Assembly (NCBI RefSeq): GCF_900106015.1
Contig: NZ_LT629797.1
Location: 372,001 to 436,000, forward strand
Length of the DNA: 64,000 bases
From: Pseudomonas sihuiensis
GTDB taxonomy: Bacteria > Pseudomonadota > Gammaproteobacteria > Pseudomonadales > Pseudomonadaceae
Direction: 5' to 3'
Both the position numbers and the translations under genes were made by a program. Positions 27,027 to 36,037 of this stretch are shown piece after piece; positions within the stretch are counted from its first letter, which is position 1, and every line of letters starts with the position of its first letter. A model generated the notes under the pieces. It was not told the origin of the DNA. It did not search any database and saw only the letters and a program-made list of their open reading frames with translations.

Positions 27027-27506
27027 CTATCTGCCGCTGTCGCTGGCAAAGCGCTGTTCCAGAGCAGCGACGACTTGATGTAGCGCATCGATCGGATCGA
27101 CATCGTTTTGCGCGTAGATGCTGCATGAGGCCATATCGTCCGGGTAGCCGAACTCCGCATAGAGTTCCTGCAACCGTTCGATCTTGTCCTCATCGGCAAG
27201 CGAGGAGTGTTGCAGTTCCGAGAGCATGGCTAGCCGCCATTTCTCCAGAGCATGCGACCGTTTTTCCTGAAGATCGATACCCTCTTTCTTGCACAGGGTT
27301 GCCAGCAAGGCGACTACTTCGTCATCACTCAGGGCGTCGCTGCCGGCCAGAACGGCAATATCACTGTCCTGCTGACCAGCAGACAGTAGTTTGAAGGCAT
27401 GCTCGGATACGGCGTCCTTGTTTATCCAGCCGTTATTCAAGCCGATCGCCAGGGTCGGCCAGTCAACCAGGTTGCGCTTAGCAAGCTCGGGAAAATATTC
27501 GTTCAT
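27027..27506 (-). CDS. DUF2247-like protein, possible immunity protein
   Basis: A 159-residue acidic, helical protein that I match to DUF2247 from the opening pattern (NLVDWPTLAIGLNNGWI). Families of this kind often sit in polymorphic-toxin immunity arrays. It is the last of five small minus-strand genes behind the toxin at 29565 and is 97 bases from the next. Base use is less skewed here than in the next four genes. Immunity function is inferred from place only. Confidence 0.6.
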   Translation of the reverse strand: MNEYFPELAKRNLVDWPTLAIGLNNGWINKDAVSEHAFKLLSAGQQDSDIAVLAGSDALSDDEVVALLATLCKKEGIDLQEKRSHALEKWRLAMLSELQHSSLADEDKIERLQELYAEFGYPDDMASCSIYAQNDVDPIDALHQVVAALEQRFASDSGR

Positions 27507-27603
27507 TACTACCCCTTAAGGTCTGGCAACTTGGTTGGGGAAGCCTGTCACTTTCCCGCCAGGAATGAAGCGTCGATGCGTAACTCGCTGGTGATGGATT
27601 TAC

Positions 27604-28074
27604 TCATTGCTCTTCTGTATCTGCGAGGGACCATCTGGCTATGGTGACGAAGACTTCACCGCTATCGGTGTCGCAAATATAACGAGCTTCTCCGCATGAA
27701 TTGCCATGTTTGGTAAGTAGATTACTGTTCCAGCATTGGGAAATTATTTGCGCTAGAGCGATAGCCTGCTCGGTTGTCAAGTTGTCAAACAGTCCTGTGA
27801 TTTCCAGTAAATTCATCCAGTACTGAGTGCGATCCATATCTTGTGTTGTTTTTATGAGGTCTAGGTAACGATTCGCATCGAAAAGCTCGCCAATAAATGC
27901 CCGGTCGTCGACAATTTCTATTGCGGGAGACATTAGTTGTGCGTAGTGGAGGAGGAAATCGAAGTGCAGGGGAGTAGTGGCATATACAGCTTGCACGTAG
28001 TCGATGCCGGAAGTAGCTGGATCGTTGTTGGCTTTCTTGAAATCAGTAAAGCTGAATAGTTGATCATTATGCAT
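27604..28074 (-). CDS. Small cytosolic protein, possible immunity protein
   Basis: A 156-residue protein with no recognised family. It is acidic, has no signal peptide or membrane helix, and contains two cysteines near the C-terminus. It is AT-richer than the genes outside the block. Its position in the gene array behind the toxin suggests immunity to the same or another toxin. Confidence 0.6.
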   Translation of the reverse strand: MHNDQLFSFTDFKKANNDPATSGIDYVQAVYATTPLHFDFLLHYAQLMSPAIEIVDDRAFIGELFDANRYLDLIKTTQDMDRTQYWMNLLEITGLFDNLTTEQAIALAQIISQCWNSNLLTKHGNSCGEARYICDTDSGEVFVTIARWSLADTEEQ

Positions 28075-28155
28075 GTGTGTTGTTCTCGCCTAAGATTTTC
28101 CTGACGCAGGCCGGCAACGGTACGCTGAATTAGCGGTGAAGAACGTGCGCAGGTA

Positions 28156-28629
28156 TCATTGATCCGTGTTTATGACTATCAGGGGCTGGTCACTCCAGGC
28201 AACCTGGTTTTCAGCGAATAGGCTGTGGAGCGCTGCGACAAACCCCTGACTTAGTTCCCCTTGAGGAAGATCACGAATTCCAAACTTCTCGATAAGTCTA
28301 TGGCATCTGTCTGTGGCACTGATATCCCATAGATACCAATGTGAGGTTTCCTCTATGTCCGAGCGGAAAGGGTCATGACGGGCAAGTGACTTTATGTAAT
28401 CGAGTGCAATGGACTTCTGCGTCGAAAAGTCGTCAGCTTTCAAGGATGGAATATGGAGGAGGTTACTAGCGAAAAGGCGATAGAGCGTATCTACCGCCAA
28501 CTGCCAATGCAGAGTGGTGTCCTTGCTGTTTGTCAGTCCACTGGTCATGGCATCCGCGCAATAGCTGTCGTAGCAGAACACACGTAGCCAATCTTGAATT
28601 GCTAGTGCGGGAAATTCATATACGCTCAT
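28156..28629 (-). CDS. Small cytosolic protein, possible immunity protein
   Basis: A 157-residue protein with no recognised family, rich in aromatic residues (WLRVFCYDSYC near residue 14; WYLWDIS near residue 98). No signal peptide. AT-rich, minus strand, 73 bases from the previous gene in the array. Immunity role inferred from context. Confidence 0.6.
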   Translation of the reverse strand: MSVYEFPALAIQDWLRVFCYDSYCADAMTSGLTNSKDTTLHWQLAVDTLYRLFASNLLHIPSLKADDFSTQKSIALDYIKSLARHDPFRSDIEETSHWYLWDISATDRCHRLIEKFGIRDLPQGELSQGFVAALHSLFAENQVAWSDQPLIVINTDQ

Positions 28630-28702
28630 TGACTGTTTCTGTTCTTTCAGGAGTTAAGGTTTTGCTGGTGCTCTGTTTTTTGTAATGATAATGCTGAAAG
28701 AA

Positions 28703-29128
28703 TCAGATATCCGGATAGGTTTCCAGAAACCATTCGAGGGTGTCTTGGATTCGATGGCTGTCCTGTGAATTCAGATTCCTGATTGTCTCTTTCAACACCT
28801 TTGCCGCTTCGAGTATTTCAGGGTGATCCACCACAACGCCGGAGTCTTCGGTGATGCATTCGATCATGGCACTCAGTGTCGCTGTGTTCAGGGGCATGGG
28901 TGAGTTTTTTATTAGCTCAATGCCTTTATGGAGATTGACTGAGTAAAGCGTCCCGAAAGCCGATGCCTGGAAATATTCGTCACCCTTGTTGTCACGCAGA
29001 ATGTCTACTGCCAAGTGCTCTGCGACGGCTTTGTTCAGGTGTTGCAGTTGGTGCAGTGCTTCTGCCGCTGTGTCGTAGTCACCGAGGTTGGCGACTTCCT
29101 CTAGTAGCTCCTCTTCTGTCCTGTTCAT
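28703..29128 (-). CDS. Small helical protein, possible Imm30-like immunity protein
   Basis: A 141-residue, strongly acidic, all-helical protein (NLGDYDTAAEALHQLQHL, then AVEHLAVDILRD-like repeats) that reads like a short HEAT-type immunity protein. Second gene behind the toxin, 65 bases from the first. The family name is a tentative guess from pattern. Confidence 0.6.
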   Translation of the reverse strand: MNRTEEELLEEVANLGDYDTAAEALHQLQHLNKAVAEHLAVDILRDNKGDEYFQASAFGTLYSVNLHKGIELIKNSPMPLNTATLSAMIECITEDSGVVVDHPEILEAAKVLKETIRNLNSQDSHRIQDTLEWFLETYPDI

Positions 29129-29193
29129 AATCAGAAATGGGGCGCCCTTTTGAGGTGAGTATTTGGTTTTTGAAGTTATTTGGGGGATGTAAT

Positions 29194-29562
29194 TTATGTA
29201 TTGGTTTTGTTGATGTCTGGGCGTTGTTTGGAGAGACTTATGAAGTCTTGATTATTGTGTAGGCGGAAGATGAGTTCTTTGGTGAGGTCTCTGTATACAT
29301 CTTTATCCGGCGTGTCAGTGGCTACGAATTGCACCTTGTTGATTTGGTAGTTTGATTGGAGTTGATGATTTATTTCTTTTAAGCCGGTGATGACTTGGGT
29401 GAGCACATCATCGCTTTTGATCGTATTTTCATGAGGTTCACTGGAAGCAAGGTCGCTGATTTCTATGGATTCACTATGTCCAAGCGATAGCCCAAGCAGG
29501 TTATGTTGAGGGCCGGTTATGCGGATGACTTTGTAATAGGGGGCATCGTAAAGGAATTGCAT
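29194..29562 (-). CDS. Probable cognate immunity protein of the adjacent toxin
   Basis: A 122-residue protein with no recognised family. Only two bases separate it from the toxin stop at 29565, so the two are almost surely co-translated, the usual arrangement for a toxin and its own antitoxin or immunity protein. It has no signal peptide, so the toxin would be met in the cytoplasm. Base use is AT-rich and unlike the 5' half of the toxin gene, but like its 3' end. Confidence 0.65.
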   Translation of the reverse strand: MQFLYDAPYYKVIRITGPQHNLLGLSLGHSESIEISDLASSEPHENTIKSDDVLTQVITGLKEINHQLQSNYQINKVQFVATDTPDKDVYRDLTKELIFRLHNNQDFISLSKQRPDINKTNT

Positions 29563-29564
29563 TT

Positions 29565-31040
29565 TTAATTTTCCAGTTTGGGTGCAGGGTAGCGACGCTC
29601 TGCTGCATTATGGGCATCAGTGTATCCGGAGTCATTTCTCCGCATGTACCATGCTTCTGCTGTCTCATGCCTTAATAGTTTCATGTCGTCAGGAGTGTGG
29701 GTTCCATTTTCCAGTCTCTTCCAAGCATTGGCGATGCCCATGTCGCTGTCGAATCTGGCGCGTTGAGCTGGAATTCCATATTCCACATAGCGATCAAGCA
29801 GGTGTTCCTCGTAAAACAAGTGATCCTTCACCTTTTGAACATTTTCTATCTTGATCCCGGTATTTTTTGATATGTCGGCAACATCGGTATTACTTGCCCG
29901 AATAGCTTCATAGGCTTCATCTGCTGTGCCGGAGAAATATCCTGAACCGGTCTGCCGTCTGCGCCCTTCCTCAGCAGGCGTTTGTACCGTTCCTGGTTTT
30001 ACCTCCTTTGGGCGCGTCACTTCCACTGTCCGCGCCCCAGTCCCGCTCCCTCTCGCTCTGCCACCGCGCCTGATCCTTGCGCGTTTCAAGGCCGCGCTAA
30101 GGCGCTTCAGGGCGTTGCCCAGACGTGCAAGCTTGTCCAGATAGCTTACCGATGCCGCACCACGCGCGGCCAGGCCGATGCCGCCGGTGAAGACGATCAG
30201 CAGGGCTGCCAGTACGATTTCGAACAGTGCGCCGCCGCTGAACTCGGCCACTTCCTCGACGTTCTGCGCCTTGGCGTAGTCGACGGCGAAGCGGCCGAGC
30301 ATGGCTTTGCTGGGGCCGTCTTCGTAGATGAAACAGGTCAGTTCGTAGGCTTCGGCCAGTTGCTCACGGGTGATGCTGCTCGGGTCGAAGCCCAGCGCCT
30401 CCACCAGCTCTCGATGCTGTTCAGCGCTGAACTGGCGATTGTATGCGGTCAGCCAGGTTTCTCCCTCGCTGGCGCGCGCCTGCCAGGCGCTGCGCAGGGC
30501 ATTGGAGAAGGCGGTGAAAGGATTGACCAGGTCGGAGAATTCCTTGGCAGTCTTGAGCAGCCCCCAGGCACCGAGGAAGAAGCCATTGCCTACGGCCAGT
30601 TGTCGATGCAGGTAATTGGAGAAGGCACTGCGCTGGTCCTGAATGGCCTGCAACTGGGCTGCTTCTGCGCGTTCCGCGGCGAGAATTTCGTCCAGTACGG
30701 CCTGTAGCTCGGCGCGGGCATTGCTGATGTCGGTATCGACATCAGCGTCAGCGAGCAACTGCGCCTGGTACTCGCCGCTGGGAATGGTCTGAATCAGGCC
30801 ACCACGAGAATCCAGGCTACCGCGTACAGCATTGCCGCTGGCGGGAGAGAGGCTGTAGGGCAGATTGGCGCCCAGGCATTCGCCGTTGTCCCAGACGAAA
30901 CGTAGACCGACCAGGCAACTGGAGGTCTGAGTGCTGCCGCCTTCCAATGGTCTGGGAGCCTGGCGGTGGAAATCGCCGTTGTAGGGCGCCGGCGTCGGTG
31001 CGGGGCGTTCGTTGCGATTGTTGGGGACGTAGCCGCTCAT
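29565..31040 (-). CDS. Polymorphic toxin / effector with variable C-terminal domain
   Basis: A 491-residue protein with a modular look. Residues 1-100 are proline- and glycine-rich and polar, followed by a coiled-coil stretch (DVDTDISNARAELQAVLDEI), a helical middle, a hydrophobic segment near residue 275-295 (FEIVLAALLIVFTGGIGLAA), a basic linker (RARIRRGGRARG) and a distinct AT-rich C-terminal domain from about residue 370. That domain holds VKDHLFYEEHLLD, then LLRHETAEAW (HExxE) and TDAHNAAERRYP. The build is that of type VI or contact-dependent effectors. No secretion gene is in the window. Enzyme type is not known. Confidence 0.72.
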   Translation of the reverse strand: MSGYVPNNRNERPAPTPAPYNGDFHRQAPRPLEGGSTQTSSCLVGLRFVWDNGECLGANLPYSLSPASGNAVRGSLDSRGGLIQTIPSGEYQAQLLADADVDTDISNARAELQAVLDEILAAERAEAAQLQAIQDQRSAFSNYLHRQLAVGNGFFLGAWGLLKTAKEFSDLVNPFTAFSNALRSAWQARASEGETWLTAYNRQFSAEQHRELVEALGFDPSSITREQLAEAYELTCFIYEDGPSKAMLGRFAVDYAKAQNVEEVAEFSGGALFEIVLAALLIVFTGGIGLAARGAASVSYLDKLARLGNALKRLSAALKRARIRRGGRARGSGTGARTVEVTRPKEVKPGTVQTPAEEGRRRQTGSGYFSGTADEAYEAIRASNTDVADISKNTGIKIENVQKVKDHLFYEEHLLDRYVEYGIPAQRARFDSDMGIANAWKRLENGTHTPDDMKLLRHETAEAWYMRRNDSGYTDAHNAAERRYPAPKLEN

Positions 31041-31189
31041 CGTCGTGCATCCATGCTGCAGCCGGCGATATGCCGGCAGGGTCGATCATCAACGCCGATG
31101 CTAACCAAGGACCTATGCGCAAAGTCTTGCGCAGTGGCGGGCCAGCTTTGCTTTTTGTGATCCATGCACGCAAAAAATGTCGTGGCGGT

Positions 31190-31942
31190 TCAGCCGTGCT
31201 GCAGCTCGAGCAGCGCCTTCTGGCTCAGGTCCAGCCACTCCTTGTGCAGAACTCGATAGTGCCGGGCGGAGCGGCGGGCGTGGGTCTGGATCTGTTGCAG
31301 CAGTTCGATGGCCTCGCGCTGACGTCCCAGTCGGCGCAGCAGCAGGGCATAGCGATAGTTCGCCTCGGGGCTGGCGCAGTAGCTGCCGAGGGCGCGGTAT
31401 TCCTCTTCGGCCTTGAGGTCATTGCCCTGGCCTTCCAGCGCGCGGGCATACAGCAGGTGGCCGTCGGAGGAACGGAAGTCGGGGTTGTGGGCGATCAGTT
31501 GATCGAGGCTCGCCTGACAGCCGGCGAAGTCGCCCAGGGCGAAACGTGCCCTGGCCAGGCCGAGGAGGATATCCGGGGCGTCGCTGTGGATGCCGCGCAG
31601 GGCTGTCTGATACTGCTGGGCCGCTTCTTCGGCCTGCCCCATGCGCAGCAGTTCATCGGCCAGGTTGACGCGGGTATCACGGGTGTCGCGAATCTCCAGT
31701 TCGTCGCGCAGGGCGCGCAGGTGGCGCTCGGGGTCGATGCTGTCGTGCAGGCGGTTGAGTGTCTGCCGGCCGCGTCGGCTGCCGAGCAGATCCGGCAGCA
31801 TGATGCCGAGGAAGTAGATCAGGCAGCCGAGGCCGGGCAGGGCGATGATCAGGTACAGCCAGTAGCGTTCCTGGCCACTGCGAACCACGTGGAGGCCGCA
31901 GGTGACTTGGCAGGCGATGACTAGCAGGGCGAGCAGAGGCAT
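31190..31942 (-). CDS. Membrane-anchored TPR protein
   Basis: A 250-residue protein with two N-terminal hydrophobic helices (MPLLALLVIACQVTC and WLYLIIALPGLGCLIYFLG), then tetratricopeptide-like repeats (LADELLRMGQAEEAAQQYQTAL, LARARFALGDFAGC, YALLLRRLGRQREAIELL). Start ATG 31942 is used; a longer frame to 32017 is not preceded by a ribosome site. Such proteins are annotated as PLDc_N/TPR scaffold proteins in Pseudomonas. It is divergent from pnuC and is high-GC, so it is not part of the toxin block. Confidence 0.75.
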   Translation of the reverse strand: MPLLALLVIACQVTCGLHVVRSGQERYWLYLIIALPGLGCLIYFLGIMLPDLLGSRRGRQTLNRLHDSIDPERHLRALRDELEIRDTRDTRVNLADELLRMGQAEEAAQQYQTALRGIHSDAPDILLGLARARFALGDFAGCQASLDQLIAHNPDFRSSDGHLLYARALEGQGNDLKAEEEYRALGSYCASPEANYRYALLLRRLGRQREAIELLQQIQTHARRSARHYRVLHKEWLDLSQKALLELQHG

Positions 31943-32083
31943 GAGGCGATCCAGTCCTTTGGAGTGCGAGGGGAGGCTTATCAGAGCATGGATCGGCCCC
32001 GTTGTCAGGTGACGCATGCACGGCTGTGGCCTGCGTCACGTGGTAGGCTGCGCGGCGGATTCCATGTTCATAAGGATGCGTGC

Positions 32084-32650
32084 ATGCCGTCGTCGCTGGA
32101 GATCTTCGCCAACCTTTTCTATCTGGTTTCGGTCGTGCTGGCGGCGCGCAATTCGGTGCACACCTGGGCCGTCGGCCTGGTTGGCTGCGTGCTGTTCGGC
32201 TGGCTGTTCTTCAGCGTGCAGCTGTATGCCGATGTCACCCTGCAGATTTTCTTCATCGCCACCAGTCTGCTGGGTTGGTGGAGCTGGTTACGCGGTCGCC
32301 AGGGCGAGGCGCTGCCGATCAGCCGTGCCAGCACGGCCGGAGTGGGCTTGGCGCTGCTGCTCGCGGTGGTCGTGGCAGGCGCATACGGCGCCTTGCTGCA
32401 TCATTTCACCGACGCCTATGCGCCCTTCATCGATTCCCTGGTGCTGACCTTGAGCGTGCTGGCGCAATTGCTGCTGATGCGCCGCAAGTTGGAAACCTGG
32501 TACGGCTGGCTGCTGGTGAACACGCTGGCGGTGCCGTTATTCGCCTCGCGCGAGTTGTATCTGACGGCGTTCATCTACCTGCTGTTCTGGTGCAACGCCT
32601 GGTACGGCCTGTACCGCTGGCGCCGTGAACTGAACGCGCAGACGGTCTGA
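32084..32650 (+). CDS. pnuC: Nicotinamide riboside transporter
   Basis: A 188-residue membrane protein with seven predicted helices and the PnuC pattern WAVGLVGCVLFGWLFF, then LQIFFIATSLLGWWSW. It takes up nicotinamide riboside by facilitated diffusion driven by phosphorylation inside. ATG 32084 was chosen because the first helix starts there. One base separates its stop from nadR, so uptake and phosphorylation are coupled in one operon. No NAD riboswitch was seen upstream. Confidence 0.9.
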   Translation: MPSSLEIFANLFYLVSVVLAARNSVHTWAVGLVGCVLFGWLFFSVQLYADVTLQIFFIATSLLGWWSWLRGRQGEALPISRASTAGVGLALLLAVVVAGAYGALLHHFTDAYAPFIDSLVLTLSVLAQLLLMRRKLETWYGWLLVNTLAVPLFASRELYLTAFIYLLFWCNAWYGLYRWRRELNAQTV

Positions 32651-32651
32651 G

Positions 32652-33683
32652 ATGAACAAGCGATTTGCCTGTGGGCTGGTGGTCGGCAAGTTCGCGCCGC
32701 TGCACCTGGGGCATGAATGGTTGATTCGCCAGGCGCAAGAGCGGTGTGAGCAACTGGTGCTGCTCAGTTGGGCCTACCCGGAGCTTGCCGGCTGCGAGCC
32801 CGAGCGCCGTGCGAACTGGCTGCAGGTGCGCTTTCCCGAGCTGCGCAGCTGGGTGGTGACGCCCGAGTGGGTTGCCCAGCAGCATGCACGCGGCCTGGCG
32901 CTGCCAGAGCTTCCCCACGAATCCGATTCCGATGCTGTACAGCGTCAGTTCGTCGCCGACTTTTGCCTGGCAGTGCTCGGCCACCCGGTCGACGCGGTCT
33001 TTACCAGCGAGGCTTACGGCGATGGTTTTGCCGCGCATTTGAGCCGGTGTTTCGGCCGGCCGGTGGAGCACGTCGAGATCGACCGCGCGCGCATTCAGGT
33101 GCCGGTGTCCGGTACGCGTCTGCGCGCCGATATTCATGGCCTGCATCACTACCTGGCGCCGCAGGTGTATGGCGATTTCGTCGAGCGCATCGCCTTGCTC
33201 GGCGGTGAGTCCACCGGCAAAAGTAGCCTCGCCCTGGTGCTGGCCGAGGCTCTGGGCACGCGTCACGCCGCCGAGTACGGTCGCGAACTCTGGGAAGAGC
33301 AGGGCGGCGTGCTCGCCTATGACGACCTGCTGCGTATCGGTCGAACCCAGGTCGACCGTGAGCAGAGCCTGGCCGGGCAGTGCCAGCGCTACCTGGTTTG
33401 CGACACCACGCCGCTAACCACGCTGTTCTATTGCCGCGAGTTGTTCGGGCGGGCCGAGCCCGAGTTGGAGCAGTTGGCCGATCGGCACTATCACCACCTG
33501 TTCCTGTGCGCCGATGACTTCCCCTTCGTGCAGGACGGCACCCGTCAGGACGAGACCTTTCGCCGCCGGCAGAACCAGTGGTACGAGCAGAAGCTGACGC
33601 GGCGCGGCTGGCCATTCACACGGCTGACCGGCTCTCTGCAACAGCGCATCGAGCAGGTGCTGCATAGCCTGAGCGGAACCTAG
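32652..33683 (+). CDS. nadR: NadR-like NMN adenylyltransferase / nicotinamide riboside kinase
   Basis: A 343-residue bifunctional enzyme. The N-terminal half has the nucleotidyltransferase motif GKFAPLHLGHEWLI and the SGTRLR end motif; the C-terminal half is a kinase with P-loop GGESTGKSSL near residue 183 and the DTTPL motif. It converts nicotinamide riboside to NMN and then NAD. There is no N-terminal helix-turn-helix, unlike enterobacterial NadR, so it should not be a repressor. One base after pnuC. Confidence 0.88.
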   Translation: MNKRFACGLVVGKFAPLHLGHEWLIRQAQERCEQLVLLSWAYPELAGCEPERRANWLQVRFPELRSWVVTPEWVAQQHARGLALPELPHESDSDAVQRQFVADFCLAVLGHPVDAVFTSEAYGDGFAAHLSRCFGRPVEHVEIDRARIQVPVSGTRLRADIHGLHHYLAPQVYGDFVERIALLGGESTGKSSLALVLAEALGTRHAAEYGRELWEEQGGVLAYDDLLRIGRTQVDREQSLAGQCQRYLVCDTTPLTTLFYCRELFGRAEPELEQLADRHYHHLFLCADDFPFVQDGTRQDETFRRRQNQWYEQKLTRRGWPFTRLTGSLQQRIEQVLHSLSGT

Positions 33684-33692
33684 TCGGAGGCA

Positions 33693-33785
33693 GTTGGTGC
33701 GCACGGCGCACCCTACGTTCGAACGAGCGAAGCACTTGCCGGTATAGCCGCGGGTGGTGTTGCGTAGGGTGCGCTGCGCGCACCG
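33693..33785. repeat. Inverted repeat element, GTGCGC...CCTACG type
   Basis: GTGCGCACGGCGCACCCTACG on the left is matched inverted by CGTAGGGTGCGCTGCGCGCAC on the right, about 45 bases apart. This is a common Pseudomonas-type intergenic palindrome. The remaining sequence to 33930 shows no gene. Confidence 0.55.
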
Positions 33786-33930
33786 GCTTGTGGAACACGC
33801 CTGGAGTTCAGCCAGCCATGACTGCAATCAGCGGCGCGCAACGTCTGGTCGGCCTTGCGACACGCTACGAGACTTGTCGGCCATCCATGGCTGGGCGAGG
33901 ATGCGCGTTCTCGACCGAAACGGAATCGTC

Positions 33931-34818
33931 ATGCGTCGTCTGCCTTCGCTCACCGCCCTGCGCACTTTCGAAGCGGCCGCGCGGCATGCCCACTTCGGCC
34001 GCGCGGCCGCTGAGCTGTGCGTCACCGACAGCGCCGTCAGCCACCAGATTCGCCAGCTCGAAGAGCAACTCGGCAGCACGCTGTTCGAGCGCGACGGCCG
34101 TCAGGTACGCCCGACACCGCAGGCCAGGCGCCTGCTGCACAGCCTGCAGCAGGCCTTCGAGCTGATTGGCGAGGCTTGCGACGAGCTGCGTGATCCCGGT
34201 TCGCAGGCGCAACTGCGCGTCGCGGTTACCGCAGAGTTGGCGCAGAAGTGGCTGGTCGGGCGCCTGGCCGACTTCGCTGAGCGCCACCCGCAAATCACCC
34301 TGCATCTGCATGAGCAAGCGCTGGAGGCGACGCTGCCGGGCAGCGAGATCGATATCGCCATCACCTACGGCACCGGCCCGGACGATGCCAGCGCCTACTT
34401 CGTAAGGCCGCTGCCGACCCTGCAGTTCTTCCCCGTGTGCAGCCCGGGCCTGTTCAACCAGTCGCCACTCAAGCACCCGCGCGACCTGGCGCGTCATTGC
34501 CTGCTGCATGACGATCAGGACGGCAAGACCTGGACCGCCTGGCTGACCACTCATGCTGGCGATATCCAGCCGACTCGGCATCTGTATCTGGGCCATGCCG
34601 GCCTGACCATGGAGGCCGCTGCACGTGGCCAGGGCGTGGCCATCGGCGACAACCTGACCAGCGCCGAAGACCTGGCCAGTGGTCGCCTGGTACGCCCCTT
34701 CGCTGCCCAGGTGCCGTCGCTCGGGCAGTACGCGCTGGTGTGCGAGCGCCTACGTCTGGACAAGCCGGCAGTCGCTCATTTCATCGAATGGTTCACTGAT
34801 CAGTTGGTCGATCTGTGA
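33931..34818 (+). CDS. LysR-family regulator, GcvA-like
   Basis: A 295-residue LysR regulator of the GcvA group: LPSLTALRTFEAAARHAHFG, then DSAVSHQIRQLEEQLG. ATG 33931 is chosen since the HTH begins within eight residues; the longer frame overlaps repeats. It lies 97 bases upstream of the agmatine-deiminase-like gene on the same strand. It may regulate that gene and the binding protein after it. Confidence 0.88.
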   Translation: MRRLPSLTALRTFEAAARHAHFGRAAAELCVTDSAVSHQIRQLEEQLGSTLFERDGRQVRPTPQARRLLHSLQQAFELIGEACDELRDPGSQAQLRVAVTAELAQKWLVGRLADFAERHPQITLHLHEQALEATLPGSEIDIAITYGTGPDDASAYFVRPLPTLQFFPVCSPGLFNQSPLKHPRDLARHCLLHDDQDGKTWTAWLTTHAGDIQPTRHLYLGHAGLTMEAAARGQGVAIGDNLTSAEDLASGRLVRPFAAQVPSLGQYALVCERLRLDKPAVAHFIEWFTDQLVDL

Positions 34819-34915
34819 ATTGAATTCAAGGGTTCCGCGATTATCGTCATTGGTCGTACTGGCATCGACGCGCGTACTGTCGGGCTACTTCCAGCCACTG
34901 ACGAGGAGCCGCGAG

Positions 34916-36028
34916 ATGGCCCGTACCCTGACCTCCCTGCCCAAGGCCGACGGCTTTCGTCTGCCCGGCGAATTCGAAACCAAGAGCCGCTGCTGGCTCG
35001 GCTGGCCGGAGCGCCCGGACGTGTGGCGCAACGGTGGCAAGCCGGCGCAGAAGGTCTGGGTCGAGATCGTTGCGGCCATCGCCAGCAGCGAGCCGGTCAC
35101 CGTCTGCGCCTCGGCGGCGCAGTATGGCAACGCTCGGCGCCTGCTGCCGGCGCATGTGCGGGTGGTGGAAATGACCTGCAACGACACCTGGTTCCGCGAT
35201 AGCGGCCCGGCCTTTCTGGTGCATGACGAGACGGCCGAAGTGCGCGGCGTGGACTTCGAGTTCAACGCCTATGGCGGGCTCGATGGCGGGCTTTACTACC
35301 CCTGGGACAAGGACGATCAGATCGCGCAGAAGATTCTCGAGATCGAAGGCTTTGATCGCTATCGCGCGCCTTTCATTGCCGAAATGGGCGGTATCCAGAG
35401 TGACGGCCAGCGCACCCTGCTGACCACCGAGCAGTGCCTGCTCAACCGCAATCGCAACGCCCACCTGGGCAAGGACGAGATGACCCGCAGGCTGTCGGAT
35501 TACCTCGGTGCCGAGCAGGTGATCTGGCTGCCACGCGGCTGCAAGTTCGACGAAACCGACGGCCATATCGACGACCTGGCCTGCTTCGTCCGCCCTGGCG
35601 TGGTGGTGATGCAGTGGACCGACGACCGCACCGACCCGCAATGGGAAATCTACCAGGAGGCTTACGACATCCTGCGCAGCACGCGCGATGCCCGTGGCCG
35701 CGCGCTGGAGGTGCACAAGCTGCCGCAGCCGCGGGTGCTGGAGTGGACCGCGGAAGAGGCCGAAGGTCTGGATCATGACGATGCCACCCATACCCGCCAG
35801 GCCGGCACGCAGATCTGCGCCTCGTACATCAACTACTACGCCGGTAACTCGGCCATCGTCCTGCCGCTGTTCGGCGACGCCAACGACCGTGTGGCCCAGG
35901 CCACCCTGGCCGAGCTGTTCCCGCAGCACCGCATCCTCGGCATCGAGAACTCGCGGGAAATCCTCCTGGGTGGCGGCAACGTCGCCTGCATCACCATGCC
36001 GCAATACGCCGCGCCCCAGCGCGCCTAG
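34916..36028 (+). CDS. Agmatine deiminase family enzyme (divergent AguA)
   Basis: A 370-residue enzyme of the porphyromonas-type peptidyl-arginine/agmatine deiminase family. AguA turns agmatine to N-carbamoylputrescine. Visible family features are NDTWFRDSGPAFLV near residue 88, DETDGHIDDLACFVRPG with the catalytic histidine, and the C-terminal GGGNVACIT with the catalytic cysteine. Some usually conserved bits differ: the expected EGGSIHVDG reads EMGGIQSDG, and GGNIHCIT reads GGNVACIT. It may be a paralog with altered substrate. ATG 34916 follows GAGGAGCCGCGAG. The next gene, a polyamine-type binding protein, starts nine bases later. Confidence 0.8.
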   Translation: MARTLTSLPKADGFRLPGEFETKSRCWLGWPERPDVWRNGGKPAQKVWVEIVAAIASSEPVTVCASAAQYGNARRLLPAHVRVVEMTCNDTWFRDSGPAFLVHDETAEVRGVDFEFNAYGGLDGGLYYPWDKDDQIAQKILEIEGFDRYRAPFIAEMGGIQSDGQRTLLTTEQCLLNRNRNAHLGKDEMTRRLSDYLGAEQVIWLPRGCKFDETDGHIDDLACFVRPGVVVMQWTDDRTDPQWEIYQEAYDILRSTRDARGRALEVHKLPQPRVLEWTAEEAEGLDHDDATHTRQAGTQICASYINYYAGNSAIVLPLFGDANDRVAQATLAELFPQHRILGIENSREILLGGGNVACITMPQYAAPQRA

Positions 36029-36037
36029 GAGGCCCGG

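Noticed and set aside
27027..31040. A complete type VI or CDI secretion locus
   Set aside because: No VgrG, Hcp, PAAR, CdiB or other secretion gene is present around the toxin; only effector and immunity-like genes are seen.
32009..32039. Hairpin (GTGACGCA / TGCGTCAC) before pnuC, considered as an NAD riboswitch
   Set aside because: Only a simple stem is seen, without the conserved loops of known NAD riboswitches; it also overlaps the divergent gene's leader.
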